Shown piece by piece: positions 51,558-60,939 of a stretch of 64,000 nt of DNA. Source of the stretch: a virus; IMG/VR virus record IMGVR_UViG_3300021170_000016, positions 1-64,000 of that record, one strand, 5' to 3'. Both the position numbers and the translations under genes were made by a program. The notes beneath the pieces are model-generated. The model was not told the origin of the DNA, did not search any database, and saw only the letters and a list, made by a program, of their open reading frames with translations. Within the stretch, counting starts at the first letter, position 1. Each line of letters opens with the position of its first letter.

Positions 51558-52667
51558 ATGACGACCTTCACCGATACCGAGAGCCAAAGTCTCGGTATCC
51601 ACGACACCGTGTCGTTTGTCGCGCGTCCAGGCGCGGTCATCGCCGAGAACATCGATCTCAACGACACCACGCTGTTGAAATACCAGCCCGGTGCGGTCGT
51701 CGCTGAGAACATCGACATCCACGAGACGATCATCGCATCCGCGCGCTTCAAAGAGGTGCTCACGGAGATCATCAAGCTGCACCCAGCCGCCGCGCCGACG
51801 ATTCTCGCCGCGATCCAGGAGAACCTCGACATCAATGATGTGACGGTGGTCACGCTCGCGGCGTTCCTCGCGGAGCGGCTCGGCATCCACGATGTGATGA
51901 CCGGTATCTCGAACCTGAAGGTCACGATCTCTGAGCAGCTCGATATGCAGGCTCAGGTCGTGTGGTTCCTCGGAGGGTTCCTCTCCGACACCCTGATATT
52001 CACGGAGCAGCTCTCGCCGCTATGGCGCTACGCGCGCACGATCTCCGAGAACCTGGACATCAACGATACGGTCACGCCGAAGCTTGTGATGCGTATCACC
52101 CTCGCGGACAATGTCGACGTCACCGACCAGACCGCCCTGCAGGCTCTCTACAAAGCCTCGGTGATGGACAACATCACCATCTCGGTCGCGTTCGTCGATC
52201 CGGGCGGCGGCTTCACGACGTGGGCGGTGAACACCCGCACCGGCGCGGTCACAGAGTATCAGGACTTTGTCTACAACAGCTTCGCCCAGATGGGGCATCA
52301 CTTCCTCGGGGCGTCCGCCCAGGGTCTCTACGTTCTCGATGGAGCGCTTGATGATACCGCCTCGATCGTCGCTCGGGTCAAGAGCGGCTCCGCTCAGTTC
52401 AGCGGTTCCCACTTCACCGCATTCGACGCGATCTACCTCGGCCTCCGCGTTTCAGACACCGGGAGCGACTGGCTACTTAAGCTCCGCGCCGGTGATGGCC
52501 GAGAATACGTCTATGCGTTTCGACCCCTCAACCGCCGAACGACGAAAGTTTTTCTGGGGAAGGGGCTCCGCGCGCGCTACTTCTCGTGGGAGCTGATCAC
52601 GGCCGGCGAGGAGTTCGACCTGGACGCAATCGAGTTCGTGCCAATCGGATCGCACCGGAGGACGTGA
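51558..52667 (+). CDS. repeat-containing tail protein
   Basis: 369 residues. The first ~220 residues have about seven irregular copies of the motif E-N-(I/L)-D-(I/L)-(N/H)-(D/E) (ENIDLNDTTL, ENIDIHETII, ENLDINDVTV, ENLDINDTVT), spaced 20-40 residues, probably beta-strand repeats. The rest is a beta-rich module (SDTGSDWLLKLRAGDGREYV). Likely a tail or fibre structural component. No family recognised. Confidence 0.55.
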   Translation: MTTFTDTESQSLGIHDTVSFVARPGAVIAENIDLNDTTLLKYQPGAVVAENIDIHETIIASARFKEVLTEIIKLHPAAAPTILAAIQENLDINDVTVVTLAAFLAERLGIHDVMTGISNLKVTISEQLDMQAQVVWFLGGFLSDTLIFTEQLSPLWRYARTISENLDINDTVTPKLVMRITLADNVDVTDQTALQALYKASVMDNITISVAFVDPGGGFTTWAVNTRTGAVTEYQDFVYNSFAQMGHHFLGASAQGLYVLDGALDDTASIVARVKSGSAQFSGSHFTAFDAIYLGLRVSDTGSDWLLKLRAGDGREYVYAFRPLNRRTTKVFLGKGLRARYFSWELITAGEEFDLDAIEFVPIGSHRRT

Positions 52668-53323
52668 TGTGGATTCTCTCGACGTTCAAGCGCCAGCCGC
52701 TCGCGCAGCGGTTCCTAGATAGCCTGCAGGGAGCTGCGCCCGGCCGTGTCCTGGTCGACGGTGGCGATCCCTACGACGGTCTTCAGCTACCTCCAGGATG
52801 GACCTATGACTACTATCCAGACAACATCGGATACCTGCCGCGGTGCAATCAGGTCTTCTTCGAGAACCCAAACGAGCCATGGTATGGGATTGGTGGGGAC
52901 GATATCGTCGTCCCTCCGCAGCCAGGATGGGACAAGCGGCTCATCGATGCGGCAGGGCCCCTCGGTTTTTCGAACTGCTCCGATTCGGGGTATAAAGACC
53001 ACGAACCCTTCCCCACCGGAGTTCACATCTTCGGTGGTGATCTTGTCAGGGCAATGGGTTTTATCGCCGTTCCTGGTTGTCGTCATACATACGCGGACGA
53101 TGCTTGGATGAACCTCTTCGCGGCGTTTCCCGGCCTGCGCGTGACGTGCAACGACATCCGCATCGAGCACCTCCACGTCAACCGCGGGCTCGCCGTCAAC
53201 GACGAAGCGCACCAGAAAGCCTATGCGTTCGTGCGCCAGGACTACGAGGCGTGGGGCACGATCCGCGCGACCGGTGAGTGGGATCGCGCCATGGAGCGCG
53301 TCAGGATCGCGAGAGGCGGATGA
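52667..53323 (+). CDS. second glycosyltransferase-like protein
   Basis: 218 residues, TGATG overlap. MWILSTFKRQPLAQRFLDSL opening, then WYGIGGDDIVVPPQPGWDKR (DxD-like GGDD), NCSDSGYKDHEPFPTGV and a C-terminal Asp/His region (CRHTYADDAWMNLF). This is a short GT-A-like pattern found in phage virion clusters. With the 48094 gene it makes two sugar-transfer candidates beside collagen-like fibres. Confidence 0.6.
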   Translation: MWILSTFKRQPLAQRFLDSLQGAAPGRVLVDGGDPYDGLQLPPGWTYDYYPDNIGYLPRCNQVFFENPNEPWYGIGGDDIVVPPQPGWDKRLIDAAGPLGFSNCSDSGYKDHEPFPTGVHIFGGDLVRAMGFIAVPGCRHTYADDAWMNLFAAFPGLRVTCNDIRIEHLHVNRGLAVNDEAHQKAYAFVRQDYEAWGTIRATGEWDRAMERVRIARGG

Positions 53324-55299
53324 CCTTCAAGCCTCCCTGGTCCCTCCCGACGAGTGATGGTGTTGACGTCGGCGAGCCTGTCATGCAGCTCCCGCCGTCG
53401 ATCCACTTCACGGTCGACGCGACGAAGGCGTTCCTCGATACGATGGGGCCCGCCATCACCTCGGTCGCTGATCAAATCGTCGACTTCTACAGCCCGAACA
53501 TCACCCAGTTCGTGCAGCAGCAGCGGCGGCTGAACGCGATCAGTGGTATCGCGCAGGCGTCGAACCGGATGTCCCTCCCTGGTCTCGATCTGGAGCATGC
53601 CAAGAACCAAGGTATCGAGCACATCCGCATCAGAGTGCAGCCGGAGAGCGCGCCGCCGCAGTCGTTCCAGATCACGGTGGACGTCAATCTCGACGGCTAC
53701 GTGGCGTGGGTTCACAACTGGTCGAAGTTCCAGGCCCCCCAGGTGGACAACCAAGCGATCGACTTCGTCGTCAACGGCTACGGTGTCCTGACGAACTACA
53801 CGCCAGACGACGATCTCTTCGTGACGAACAACCCTCCGGAGTTTGGTGCGGCGCTGACGCAGGCCACCGTCATCGTCATCGCTGCGTTCGGGAATACCGC
53901 GCTCCGGTGTCAGTCGCTGCAGGATGACGCGAAGGGCTTCAACCCCTTCACGAAGACGCAGGGCAGCGGTGGCGCTGCACCGACGTGCGTGCCGGCGCGC
54001 AAGGACGTCCCCGCGAGCGGCCCGGTGCCGTCGCATAAGGACCTCCTCGGATACTTCATCTTCAACTGGGGCGACCGGCTCAACCCCGACACGTGGTCCT
54101 ATAACGGCCGTCAGAGCGGCGGGTCCAATCAGACGTTCGACATGAACTTCCCGAAGGAGTTCGTGATCAAGATCATCGAGTTCAAGAGTCCGCAGAACAG
54201 CCCGCTGAAACCGACCAGCTCGAACGTCATGTGGTCGCAGACCCACAACTTCCCGCCGCTGAGCCAGCTCGGCCAGAACGGCGTCGATTTCACCTGTGCA
54301 GAGTTTTACAATCGTGCGGTGTTGCGATCGGTGCAGCGGTCGTGGAAGCTGCAGACGACGACGCCTGCGGACATCCTCCTCGCCAACGACAAGCCGCTCT
54401 ACTTCGCGAACGACGGCGGCGATCCGTTCAGCGATCTCGCGGCTGGACGCTACTTCGCGATGTCGTTTGATCTATCCACGCAGAAGTCGCCCGCGGACGC
54501 AGCGACCTTCGGCAACGCGAACACGCCGACGCCTCCAGCCATCCCCATCACCGCCGCGATGCTGTCTGTCCAGCAGGCGAACCAAGCCGCGGCGATTGCC
54601 CATGGCGCGGCATACACCGCAGCCTATAATACCCTCCAAGCAGCCTACTCCGCGCTCGCGCTTGCGAACTCTCCGATCATGGACTTCGCGCAGCTGACCG
54701 GCGTTGGGTTCGCCTACACGTATGTGCGCGATCCGACGCCCGCGCATCTCTCCGCGCTGCAGACGGCATTCCCGACGCTGTGGCCGGACCTCATCACCTA
54801 CGCTCAGGCTTCAATCGCTTTTCAAAACAACCCCAGCACAGCGAACGCTGCTGCGCTCGCTGCTGCTCAATCCGCGAGTCCTGGTGTGGAGGCTGTTACT
54901 TTTGGTGACGCTCTTGGTGTGATCGCGAACAGCGACGCATATAACTACTCGATCGCGTATCAGGTGAATTACGACAAGGCGATTGCACAGGGACAAACTA
55001 TCGCTCAAGCGCAAGCCGCTGGAGCCGCGGCGACCGCACAGGGGCAGACCGCCTTCATCGCGTCGGAGACCGCCTTCATCCAATATGCGACCGACAATGG
55101 ACTGACATCCCAGGCCGCCGCGGCGACGACCGCAATGAATAATGTGCCCCCGGCCCAAAGCGCCTACATTACTGCGTTGATCGCCTTCAACCCTCAGCAC
55201 ATGATCGCCAACAACTACCAGGGGATCAGCCAGTTCAACTACCGGATCATCACGGTGACGAAGGGGGTTTACTCGATCGGCCCCTGGTCCCAGGGCTAA
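53320..55299 (+). CDS. large tail protein
   Basis: 659 residues from MTFKPPWSLPTSDG (ATGA overlap). N-terminal beta-rich part, a middle of ~100 residues (FEIIEFKSP-like) and a long Ala/Gln-rich helical C-terminus (~425-600: NAAALAAAQSASPGVEAVTF). Size and position suggest a tail tube or spike component. I recognise no family. Confidence 0.5.
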   Translation: MTFKPPWSLPTSDGVDVGEPVMQLPPSIHFTVDATKAFLDTMGPAITSVADQIVDFYSPNITQFVQQQRRLNAISGIAQASNRMSLPGLDLEHAKNQGIEHIRIRVQPESAPPQSFQITVDVNLDGYVAWVHNWSKFQAPQVDNQAIDFVVNGYGVLTNYTPDDDLFVTNNPPEFGAALTQATVIVIAAFGNTALRCQSLQDDAKGFNPFTKTQGSGGAAPTCVPARKDVPASGPVPSHKDLLGYFIFNWGDRLNPDTWSYNGRQSGGSNQTFDMNFPKEFVIKIIEFKSPQNSPLKPTSSNVMWSQTHNFPPLSQLGQNGVDFTCAEFYNRAVLRSVQRSWKLQTTTPADILLANDKPLYFANDGGDPFSDLAAGRYFAMSFDLSTQKSPADAATFGNANTPTPPAIPITAAMLSVQQANQAAAIAHGAAYTAAYNTLQAAYSALALANSPIMDFAQLTGVGFAYTYVRDPTPAHLSALQTAFPTLWPDLITYAQASIAFQNNPSTANAAALAAAQSASPGVEAVTFGDALGVIANSDAYNYSIAYQVNYDKAIAQGQTIAQAQAAGAAATAQGQTAFIASETAFIQYATDNGLTSQAAAATTAMNNVPPAQSAYITALIAFNPQHMIANNYQGISQFNYRIITVTKGVYSIGPWSQG

Positions 55300-55310
55300 G
55301 GTTGCTGCGC

Positions 55311-55325
55311 AGCGCATATTGCGCT
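55311..55325. other. small hairpin before the coiled-coil tail gene
   Basis: AGCGCA-TAT-TGCGCT followed by AAAAGGG. A possible processing site in the 58-base gap between two tail genes. Confidence 0.35.
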
Positions 55326-55357
55326 AAAAGGGTCGCTTGCTGATCGTGAGCTGACCA

Positions 55358-57244
55358 ATGGCCATCATTCCCTCCTTTGTGCTGCCGCCGACGGCCGATG
55401 CGCGATTCGCCCAGGGCCCCCAGGTCTGGGGCGATCCGAACTCCATGTTCAACACGGCCCAGCAGCTGCTGAAGATCAGCGAAGCCTACATCGCCGCGCT
55501 CGAAACGCAGGCTGGCCAGCTTGCCGCGCCGACGATCAACCCGAGCTTCCCCGTCATCGCCGCCGCGCCGACGCCCGCCACCGCTCAGCAGCCGGCGCTG
55601 ATCGACGTGACGTGGAACATCCCGACGCAGCCCGCGCCGTTCAATGGGACGATCAGCCCCGCGCCCCTGCCGGGCCCGTTCAATATCCCGCCGCCCACTC
55701 TGATCTTCCCCGCCGCGCCTGCGCCGTTCAATGGCGCGCTGCCGGCCGCGCCCGGTCTCGATCTGAACTTCACCTACCCGTCGCCGAGCATCAACCTGCC
55801 CTCCGCGCCGCAGCTGTTCTCGCTCGACAACGTGGACTTCTCGCCGTTCAACATCCCTGCGTTCAACGTGACGGTGCCACAGCTGAACATCGCGGTGCCG
55901 AACGTCATCCCATATCAGGAGGGTGCGCTATTCACGTCGTCGCTGCTGACGACGCTCGAAGCGAACCTGCAGGACGCGCTCGACAACGGGAGCTGGACCG
56001 GCCTGCCGCCGAACATCGAGACGAGCCTTTTCGATCGCGCACGTGAACGCGAATACAAGGCGCAGGCAGACGCCAAGGCGGACCTCGATCGCATGGAGAC
56101 GATGGGCTGGGCGCTCCCGCCCGGCGTGTGGATCGACGCCCATATCAAGCTCATGACCGAGACGCACTACACACTCGCCGGCCTCAGCCGCGAGATCATG
56201 GTCAAGCAGGCCGAGCTGGTGCTGGAGAACACCGTCAAGGCCCGCTCCGAGGCGACCGCGCTGGAGAGCAAGCTGATCGACTACGCGAACCAAGTCGCGC
56301 AGCGCGCCTTCGAGGCCACGAAGTATGCGACCGAGGCGAGCATCGCGCTCTACAACGGCGCGGTGCGGTCCTACGAGGTGTCCCTCAAGGGCTACGAGAC
56401 TCAGGCCCTGGTCTACGACACGCAGATCAAAGGTATCTTGGCCAACGTCGAGGTGCTCAAGGCCCACATCGAGTTCGAGAAGGTCAAGACCGACATCAAC
56501 ACCGCGCTCATCGCCCAATACAAGGCGTCGATCGAGGCGCAGACGCTGGTGCTCGAAGTCGCCAAGACGCAGCTGCAGATCATCGAGACGCAGGCGAACG
56601 TGCAGAAGCTCAAGGTCGAAATCTTCGGCGAGCAGATCAAGGCGTTCGTCGGCGAGGTCAACGCGTATCAGGCACAGATCGACGCATACAAGGCGCTGGT
56701 CTCAACTCAGGGTGTGATCGAGGATGTCTACAAGACTCAGGTGGAAGCTTACGCTGCTACAGTCAATGCTGGAGTGGCGGAGGTCAACGCCAATGTGGCG
56801 GTGTTCCGCGGGCAGGTTGAAGCTTATCAAGCGCAACTTGCGGGTTTCAAAGCCGCCGTTGAATCTATGGTGGGACAAGCCACAGCGGCTTCACAATTCA
56901 ACACGGCCGAGGCCGAGGTATATCGTGCTGCCGTCGCTGCCATTTCATCCTACAACGATACGCTGACGAAGCAGTGGGAAGCCGTCATCAACGAGCAGGA
57001 GAAGATCGCCGAGATCGCGGTCCAGGCGGCCAAGGCCAACGGCGATCTCTACATCGCTGCGCGCGGTCTTTCGCTTGACGCGAGCAAGGTTGGGGCGCAA
57101 GTGTCGGCGCAGCTCGGCGCGGCGGCGCTCGGTGCGATCCACTGGGCGAACAACTCGTCCTGGGCGATCGGCATCAACGAGAACCTCAACTCGTCGCAGT
57201 CCACTTCGACGACGACGAACACGAACACGAACATCAGCGTCTAA
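55358..57244 (+). CDS. coiled-coil tail protein
   Basis: 628 residues. First ~185: Pro/Ala-rich (PAPFNGTISPAPLPGPFNI). From ~200: almost unbroken Ala/Glu/Gln-rich coiled coil with strict heptads (VYDTQIKGILANVEVLKAHI), then a Ser/Thr/Asn-rich tail. Possibly a long trimeric or hexameric stalk, or an ejected helical protein. Its leader carries GTGAGCTGACCAATGG, identical to the portal's. Confidence 0.6.
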   Translation: MAIIPSFVLPPTADARFAQGPQVWGDPNSMFNTAQQLLKISEAYIAALETQAGQLAAPTINPSFPVIAAAPTPATAQQPALIDVTWNIPTQPAPFNGTISPAPLPGPFNIPPPTLIFPAAPAPFNGALPAAPGLDLNFTYPSPSINLPSAPQLFSLDNVDFSPFNIPAFNVTVPQLNIAVPNVIPYQEGALFTSSLLTTLEANLQDALDNGSWTGLPPNIETSLFDRAREREYKAQADAKADLDRMETMGWALPPGVWIDAHIKLMTETHYTLAGLSREIMVKQAELVLENTVKARSEATALESKLIDYANQVAQRAFEATKYATEASIALYNGAVRSYEVSLKGYETQALVYDTQIKGILANVEVLKAHIEFEKVKTDINTALIAQYKASIEAQTLVLEVAKTQLQIIETQANVQKLKVEIFGEQIKAFVGEVNAYQAQIDAYKALVSTQGVIEDVYKTQVEAYAATVNAGVAEVNANVAVFRGQVEAYQAQLAGFKAAVESMVGQATAASQFNTAEAEVYRAAVAAISSYNDTLTKQWEAVINEQEKIAEIAVQAAKANGDLYIAARGLSLDASKVGAQVSAQLGAAALGAIHWANNSSWAIGINENLNSSQSTSTTTNTNTNISV

Positions 57245-57254
57245 GGAGCCGGTC

Positions 57255-58469
57255 ATGGCTATCAACGTCGGCGAATATCTCGGTCAGAAGTATGACATCC
57301 TCCGTCAGCAGGCGACCGACGAGGGGCAGCTCAAGCGCGCCCAGGCTTCGCTCGTGTCGTCCCAGGCGGCTACCAACCCTGCCGAGGCCGCTGCGCGGGA
57401 GGCCGCGGGTTATGGTGCGGCTGCGCAGAGTCAGGGTGCGGGCGCATATTCGCGGGCTCTCGCGGCGGCCGAGCCGGGCCTTGCATCCAGCGAGATCGGG
57501 CTGCGTGGCGCTCAGACCGAAGAGGGGCAGGCCACTGCTGGCCTCACGCGCACGCAGAACCAAAACATCGGCTCGCAGGTGCCGCAGTATCTCCTCGATC
57601 TGTTCGGCAAGCGGTCGAGCGGCAGCGGGATCGACCTACCCACGCTCAACAACTTCTCGAAAGGAACCGACAACGTGAAAGGTCCTGCTCCCAAGGCCGG
57701 TGCGAAGACCACCGACACGACGCCTGCCATGCTGACGCCCGGCGAGGCTGTCCTCAACAAGGCCGCGACCGAGCACCTCGGGCGTGACACGATCGACGTG
57801 CTCAACGCGATCGGCAACATCAAGCTCGGCCAGACCGACGTGGCGCAGCAGCCCGCGGGCCCGCCGACGCACGCCGACATCCACGGCGCTGGTGGCATCC
57901 CCGGCTACGCGCAGGGCAGCTCCAGCACCGGCCAGATCGATCCGATCGCCGGCCAGGGCGGCACGTGGGGACCGAGCGGCGACACCCCCGCCCCTTCGGG
58001 CAACACTGGTCTCCGATCGTCCCTGGGTCTTGGCGTGCCCCGTCCGGCCCCCGCCCCGAAGCCGATCGGCTACGAGAGTGGCACGTCCATGGTGCCCGGC
58101 TATAGCGATGGGACGAGCGACGTCGGCGATGGCTCGGGTGGGAACCAGAACTACCACAACGACACCATCATGAAGGCGCGCGGCCAGTCCAGCTCACCGT
58201 CGATGGGCGACCAGAACGTCCGCGAGGGCGACACCACCTCTTCGCCCAAGACGCAGACGGGTGGGGCCACCGGCTACGCCAAGGGCACGTCCAAGGTCCC
58301 CGCAAAGGGCGGCGGCAAGCCCGCGGCGAAGGGTGGCAAGGGCATTACCCCCGAGCTGATCCAGGCCATCATGAGCCTCGGCAAGGGCGGCGGTGGTCTG
58401 ATCCCTCCCGGCCAGGGCGCACCGATGCCGATGCCTATGCCCCAGGTCGCGCCGGGACCGCAGCAGTGA
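57255..58469 (+). CDS. Gly/Pro-rich tail protein with LTPGEAVLN motif
   Basis: 404 residues, AAGGAG before the ATG. N-terminal helical part (DILRQQATDEGQLKRAQASL), then TPAMLTPGEAVLNKAATEH, a short motif common in phage tail or virion proteins, then a low-complexity Gly/Ser/Pro region with repeated GTS.VPGY-like units. Probably disordered; possibly ejected. Confidence 0.5.
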   Translation: MAINVGEYLGQKYDILRQQATDEGQLKRAQASLVSSQAATNPAEAAAREAAGYGAAAQSQGAGAYSRALAAAEPGLASSEIGLRGAQTEEGQATAGLTRTQNQNIGSQVPQYLLDLFGKRSSGSGIDLPTLNNFSKGTDNVKGPAPKAGAKTTDTTPAMLTPGEAVLNKAATEHLGRDTIDVLNAIGNIKLGQTDVAQQPAGPPTHADIHGAGGIPGYAQGSSSTGQIDPIAGQGGTWGPSGDTPAPSGNTGLRSSLGLGVPRPAPAPKPIGYESGTSMVPGYSDGTSDVGDGSGGNQNYHNDTIMKARGQSSSPSMGDQNVREGDTTSSPKTQTGGATGYAKGTSKVPAKGGGKPAAKGGKGITPELIQAIMSLGKGGGGLIPPGQGAPMPMPMPQVAPGPQQ

Positions 58470-58687
58470 TCTCGTGGATCAAAGCCCACCTCGTCGATGA
58501 TGTGAAGAGCGCGCACTGGTTCTGGACAGTGCAGCTTGCGATCTTCTGGAGCGGGTTCTCCGGCCTCATGCTTGTGTGGCCCGCTCTCGTCGCGTATATC
58601 CCGCTCCCGATGTTCTTCGTGCTGTCGATCGTCTTCAGCATCGCGCTCGGACTCGCGCGGCTCTTCAAACAACCGGGGCTCCAATGA
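58466..58687 (+). CDS. holin-like membrane protein
   Basis: 73 residues, GTGA overlap. Two likely transmembrane segments (WFWTVQLAIFWSGFSGLMLV and FFVLSIVFSIALGLARL), short termini. Position immediately before the endolysin fits a holin, which forms inner-membrane lesions at lysis. Confidence 0.65.
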   Translation: MISWIKAHLVDDVKSAHWFWTVQLAIFWSGFSGLMLVWPALVAYIPLPMFFVLSIVFSIALGLARLFKQPGLQ

Positions 58688-59157
58688 ACCGACTTCAGAA
58701 GGCGGGCGCGGCCAGTGCGATTGCGACGATGGCCACCGGTGTGGTCGGCGGCTTCGAGGGCCTCCGACAGATCGCCTATCCCGATCCTGCCACGCGCGGC
58801 TATCCGTGGACGATCTGCTACGGTCATACCGGCCGCGACGTCAGCCCCGGCGAGCACGCTGCGCTCGGCGAGTGCAAGCGGCTGCTGCTGAAGGACCTCA
58901 ACACCACCGCCAACGGCCTTGAGAACTGCGTCCATGTGCCGCTGCCGGACACGCGCTATGTCGCGCTGCTGTCGCTCGGCTACAACATCGGTGTCGGCGG
59001 TCTCTGCCGATCGAGCATCGTGCGCGATCTCAACGCTGGTCGCACAGCACAGGCATGCGCGCGCTTCCCGAGCTATAATCGTGCGGCCGGCATCGTCTTC
59101 CCCGGCCTCACGCGTCGTCGTCTGAAGGAAGAGGAACTGTGTGAGGAGGGTTTGTGA
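58684..59157 (+). CDS. endolysin, GH24 lysozyme (possible SAR type)
   Basis: 157 residues, ATGA overlap. The N-terminus LQKAGAASAIATMATGVVGG is weakly hydrophobic and Gly/Ala-rich, as in signal-anchor-release endolysins. Catalytic region: FEGLRQIAYPD (Glu25, Asp34) and PWTICYGHTG (Thr43); the D-to-T spacing is 8 instead of the usual 5, an insertion. YNIGVGG and the C-terminal helices match lambda/P21-type lysozymes. Confidence 0.85.
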   Translation: MNRLQKAGAASAIATMATGVVGGFEGLRQIAYPDPATRGYPWTICYGHTGRDVSPGEHAALGECKRLLLKDLNTTANGLENCVHVPLPDTRYVALLSLGYNIGVGGLCRSSIVRDLNAGRTAQACARFPSYNRAAGIVFPGLTRRRLKEEELCEEGL

Positions 59158-59396
59158 TGGTGTTCACTCTGGAGACGAAGCTCATCGCGATGGGCGTCTC
59201 GCTGTTCGTTCTGGTCGCCGGCTACTTCGTGTGGCAGACACACGAGCGCAACATCGGCTACAATCACGCTGTCGCCGACATTCAGGCGGCCAACGCCAAA
59301 GCAGGTCAGCTCGCGACGCAGGGTCAGCTGAGCGTCGAAGACTGCTTTACGGCGGGCGGCACATGGGATAGGGATAACGGCACCTGCTCACATTGA
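59157..59396 (+). CDS. inner-membrane spanin candidate (Rz-like)
   Basis: 79 residues, ATG at 59157 with GGAGG seven bases upstream and TGATG overlap. One N-terminal transmembrane span (LIAMGVSLFVLVAGYFVW) followed by a short periplasmic helix and a Cys pair (CFTAGG, CSH). Short for an i-spanin, but in the right place after the endolysin. Confidence 0.5.
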   Translation: MVFTLETKLIAMGVSLFVLVAGYFVWQTHERNIGYNHAVADIQAANAKAGQLATQGQLSVEDCFTAGGTWDRDNGTCSH

Positions 59397-59408
59397 AAGG
59401 TTGTCGTT

Positions 59409-59702
59409 ATGGACCCCATCACCCTCATCATCGGCGCGGTGCTCGGTGGCGCTGGCGCTGGCCCGCTCGGCGTGATTGCCGGAATGGCCTCGGCCTCGAT
59501 CTACGGCTTCGGCCTGCGCAAACTGAAGGCGCTCGTCATGCCGGCGATGACCAAGGCCAAGGCTGAGGTGATCGCGATCGACAAAGGCATCGCCGCCAAG
59601 CTCACGGCGCTCGAAACCGATCTCCACCTTCGCTCCGCGACTTCAGCGCCGGTGATCGCCGATCTGCCGCCCGCCACCCCGCCCGCGCCTCCGGTCGCGT
59701 AA
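59409..59702 (+). CDS. membrane protein of the lysis cassette
   Basis: 97 residues. One or two hydrophobic segments (PITLIIGAVLGGAGAGPLGV, IAGMASASIYGFGL), a helical middle (AKAEVIAIDKGIAAKLTALE) and a Pro-rich tail (PPATPPAPPVA). Could be a second holin/antiholin or spanin accessory. Confidence 0.5.
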   Translation: MDPITLIIGAVLGGAGAGPLGVIAGMASASIYGFGLRKLKALVMPAMTKAKAEVIAIDKGIAAKLTALETDLHLRSATSAPVIADLPPATPPAPPVA

Positions 59703-59712
59703 GGAGGTCGCC

Positions 59713-60123
59713 TTGAAGCATCTCTATCTTCTCCTCTGGATTCCAATCGGACTCGCGGGCTGTGCGAACCGCCCCGAGCCGGTCGACCATCCCTGCGGCG
59801 TCATCACCGACAGCCTGCAGAACGTCAACGCCACCTCGCGGGTCGGCCAGGAGCGCCTGGACGTCCACTTCGAGCGCGGTGAGCGCGCCGGCTGCTGGAA
59901 GCGCGTAGGGCACCTGCCTGTGCTGGCCGACGCTCCCAAGGCTCATCCACACGTCCGGAAGCCGAAGGCCCATCCAGCGCCCGTCTCTGTGAAGCCTGAG
60001 CCGGTTCCAGCCCCGATCGTCGAGCCTGCGCCGACGCCGGCACCCGAGCCGGCCCCTCCGCCACTTGACGAGACCTTTATGGGTAAAGTCAGGGCGCACC
60101 TGAACTCCGGCGTCAAGTGGTGA
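59713..60123 (+). CDS. proline-rich lipoprotein, o-spanin candidate (Rz1-like)
   Basis: 136 residues, TTG start with AAGGAGG six bases upstream. Signal and lipobox KHLYLLLWIPIGLAGC (Cys17). The distal half is Pro-rich (PEPVPAPIVEPAPTPAPEP), as in Rz1. Together with the Rz-like gene it would link inner and outer membranes at lysis. Not nested, unlike lambda. Confidence 0.6.
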   Translation: MKHLYLLLWIPIGLAGCANRPEPVDHPCGVITDSLQNVNATSRVGQERLDVHFERGERAGCWKRVGHLPVLADAPKAHPHVRKPKAHPAPVSVKPEPVPAPIVEPAPTPAPEPAPPPLDETFMGKVRAHLNSGVKW

Positions 60124-60126
60124 TGC

Positions 60127-60504
60127 ATGACACAGGACCCGACGCCCCAGCTATGGTTCGGCATTAACGTGGCGTCGGGTTCCGCCCTGCTCGCGGCGCT
60201 CTTCTCGTGGCTCCCGACAGCCATTGGCATGGTCGGCGGTGTGCTCCTGATCGTGCGCCTGTTCATCGAGATCAAAGAGAGCGTGACCTATCGCACCTTC
60301 ATGGCGGATCGGCGCGAGCGCATCCGGGTGCGTAAGCTGCGCAAGCTTCGCGCTCGCCAGAAGATCATTGAGGCCAAGATCATCGCAGCCGATCGCGTCA
60401 AGAAGGCGGTCGTCGAAGCTGCTCAGATCGTGGAGTCGGCGAAGACGGATGCAGCCTTGACCAAGGTCCAGGACAAGGCGATCGATCAGTTCACCAAGGA
60501 CTAA
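60127..60504 (+). CDS. holin-like membrane protein with coiled-coil tail
   Basis: 125 residues. One or two spans (ALLAALFSWLPTAIGMVGGV and LLIVRLFIEI), then a basic-charged helix (RERIRVRKLRKLRARQ) and coiled coil. Common in phage lysis regions. Its stop overlaps that of the converging minus-strand gene by 4 bases. Confidence 0.5.
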   Translation: MTQDPTPQLWFGINVASGSALLAALFSWLPTAIGMVGGVLLIVRLFIEIKESVTYRTFMADRRERIRVRKLRKLRARQKIIEAKIIAADRVKKAVVEAAQIVESAKTDAALTKVQDKAIDQFTKD

Positions 60505-60911
60505 TCCAAGCACCAGTTCTCAACCACCGGGTCGATGGCGAAGCCGCAGCGGCGATCGTCGTGGAGCACCGAGGTGACGTAGGCTTTCGCGTTCTTCACG
60601 ATCGTCGTGGAGACCTCGTAGCCGAGGTGGCCCAGCTCAGCGATCGACCACGTCTCAGCCTCGTATTCCATGATGTGTGGGGGTATCTCACGGACGGACC
60701 ACGAGTGGTGTCTCGCATGGTAGACCTCGTGCAGGAAGACCTGGAGGTTGTGCACGCCGGTGATCGGCGGGCAGTAGATCACATGGTCGTCGAAGAGACA
60801 GAGACCGGTGTGGTAGCGCTTGTTCACGTCCAAGGTCGCGGCTATCCACCCGCGCGGTTTGTATTTGCTGAGCAGCCGGATCGCGGTCTTACGGTCGATG
60901 CGATCCGGCAT
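60501..60911 (-). CDS. small HExxH metallopeptidase-like protein
   Basis: 136 residues, AAGGAG before the ATG. VFLHEVYHARHH (HExxH at about 60-64) and a downstream Glu region (PHIMEYEAETWSIAELGH) form a zincin-like pattern. End of the leftward arm, converging with the late operon. Target unknown. Confidence 0.65.
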   Translation of the reverse strand: MPDRIDRKTAIRLLSKYKPRGWIAATLDVNKRYHTGLCLFDDHVIYCPPITGVHNLQVFLHEVYHARHHSWSVREIPPHIMEYEAETWSIAELGHLGYEVSTTIVKNAKAYVTSVLHDDRRCGFAIDPVVENWCLD

Positions 60912-60939
60912 GGCTCTCTCCTTGGGCGGGGAGGTCTTC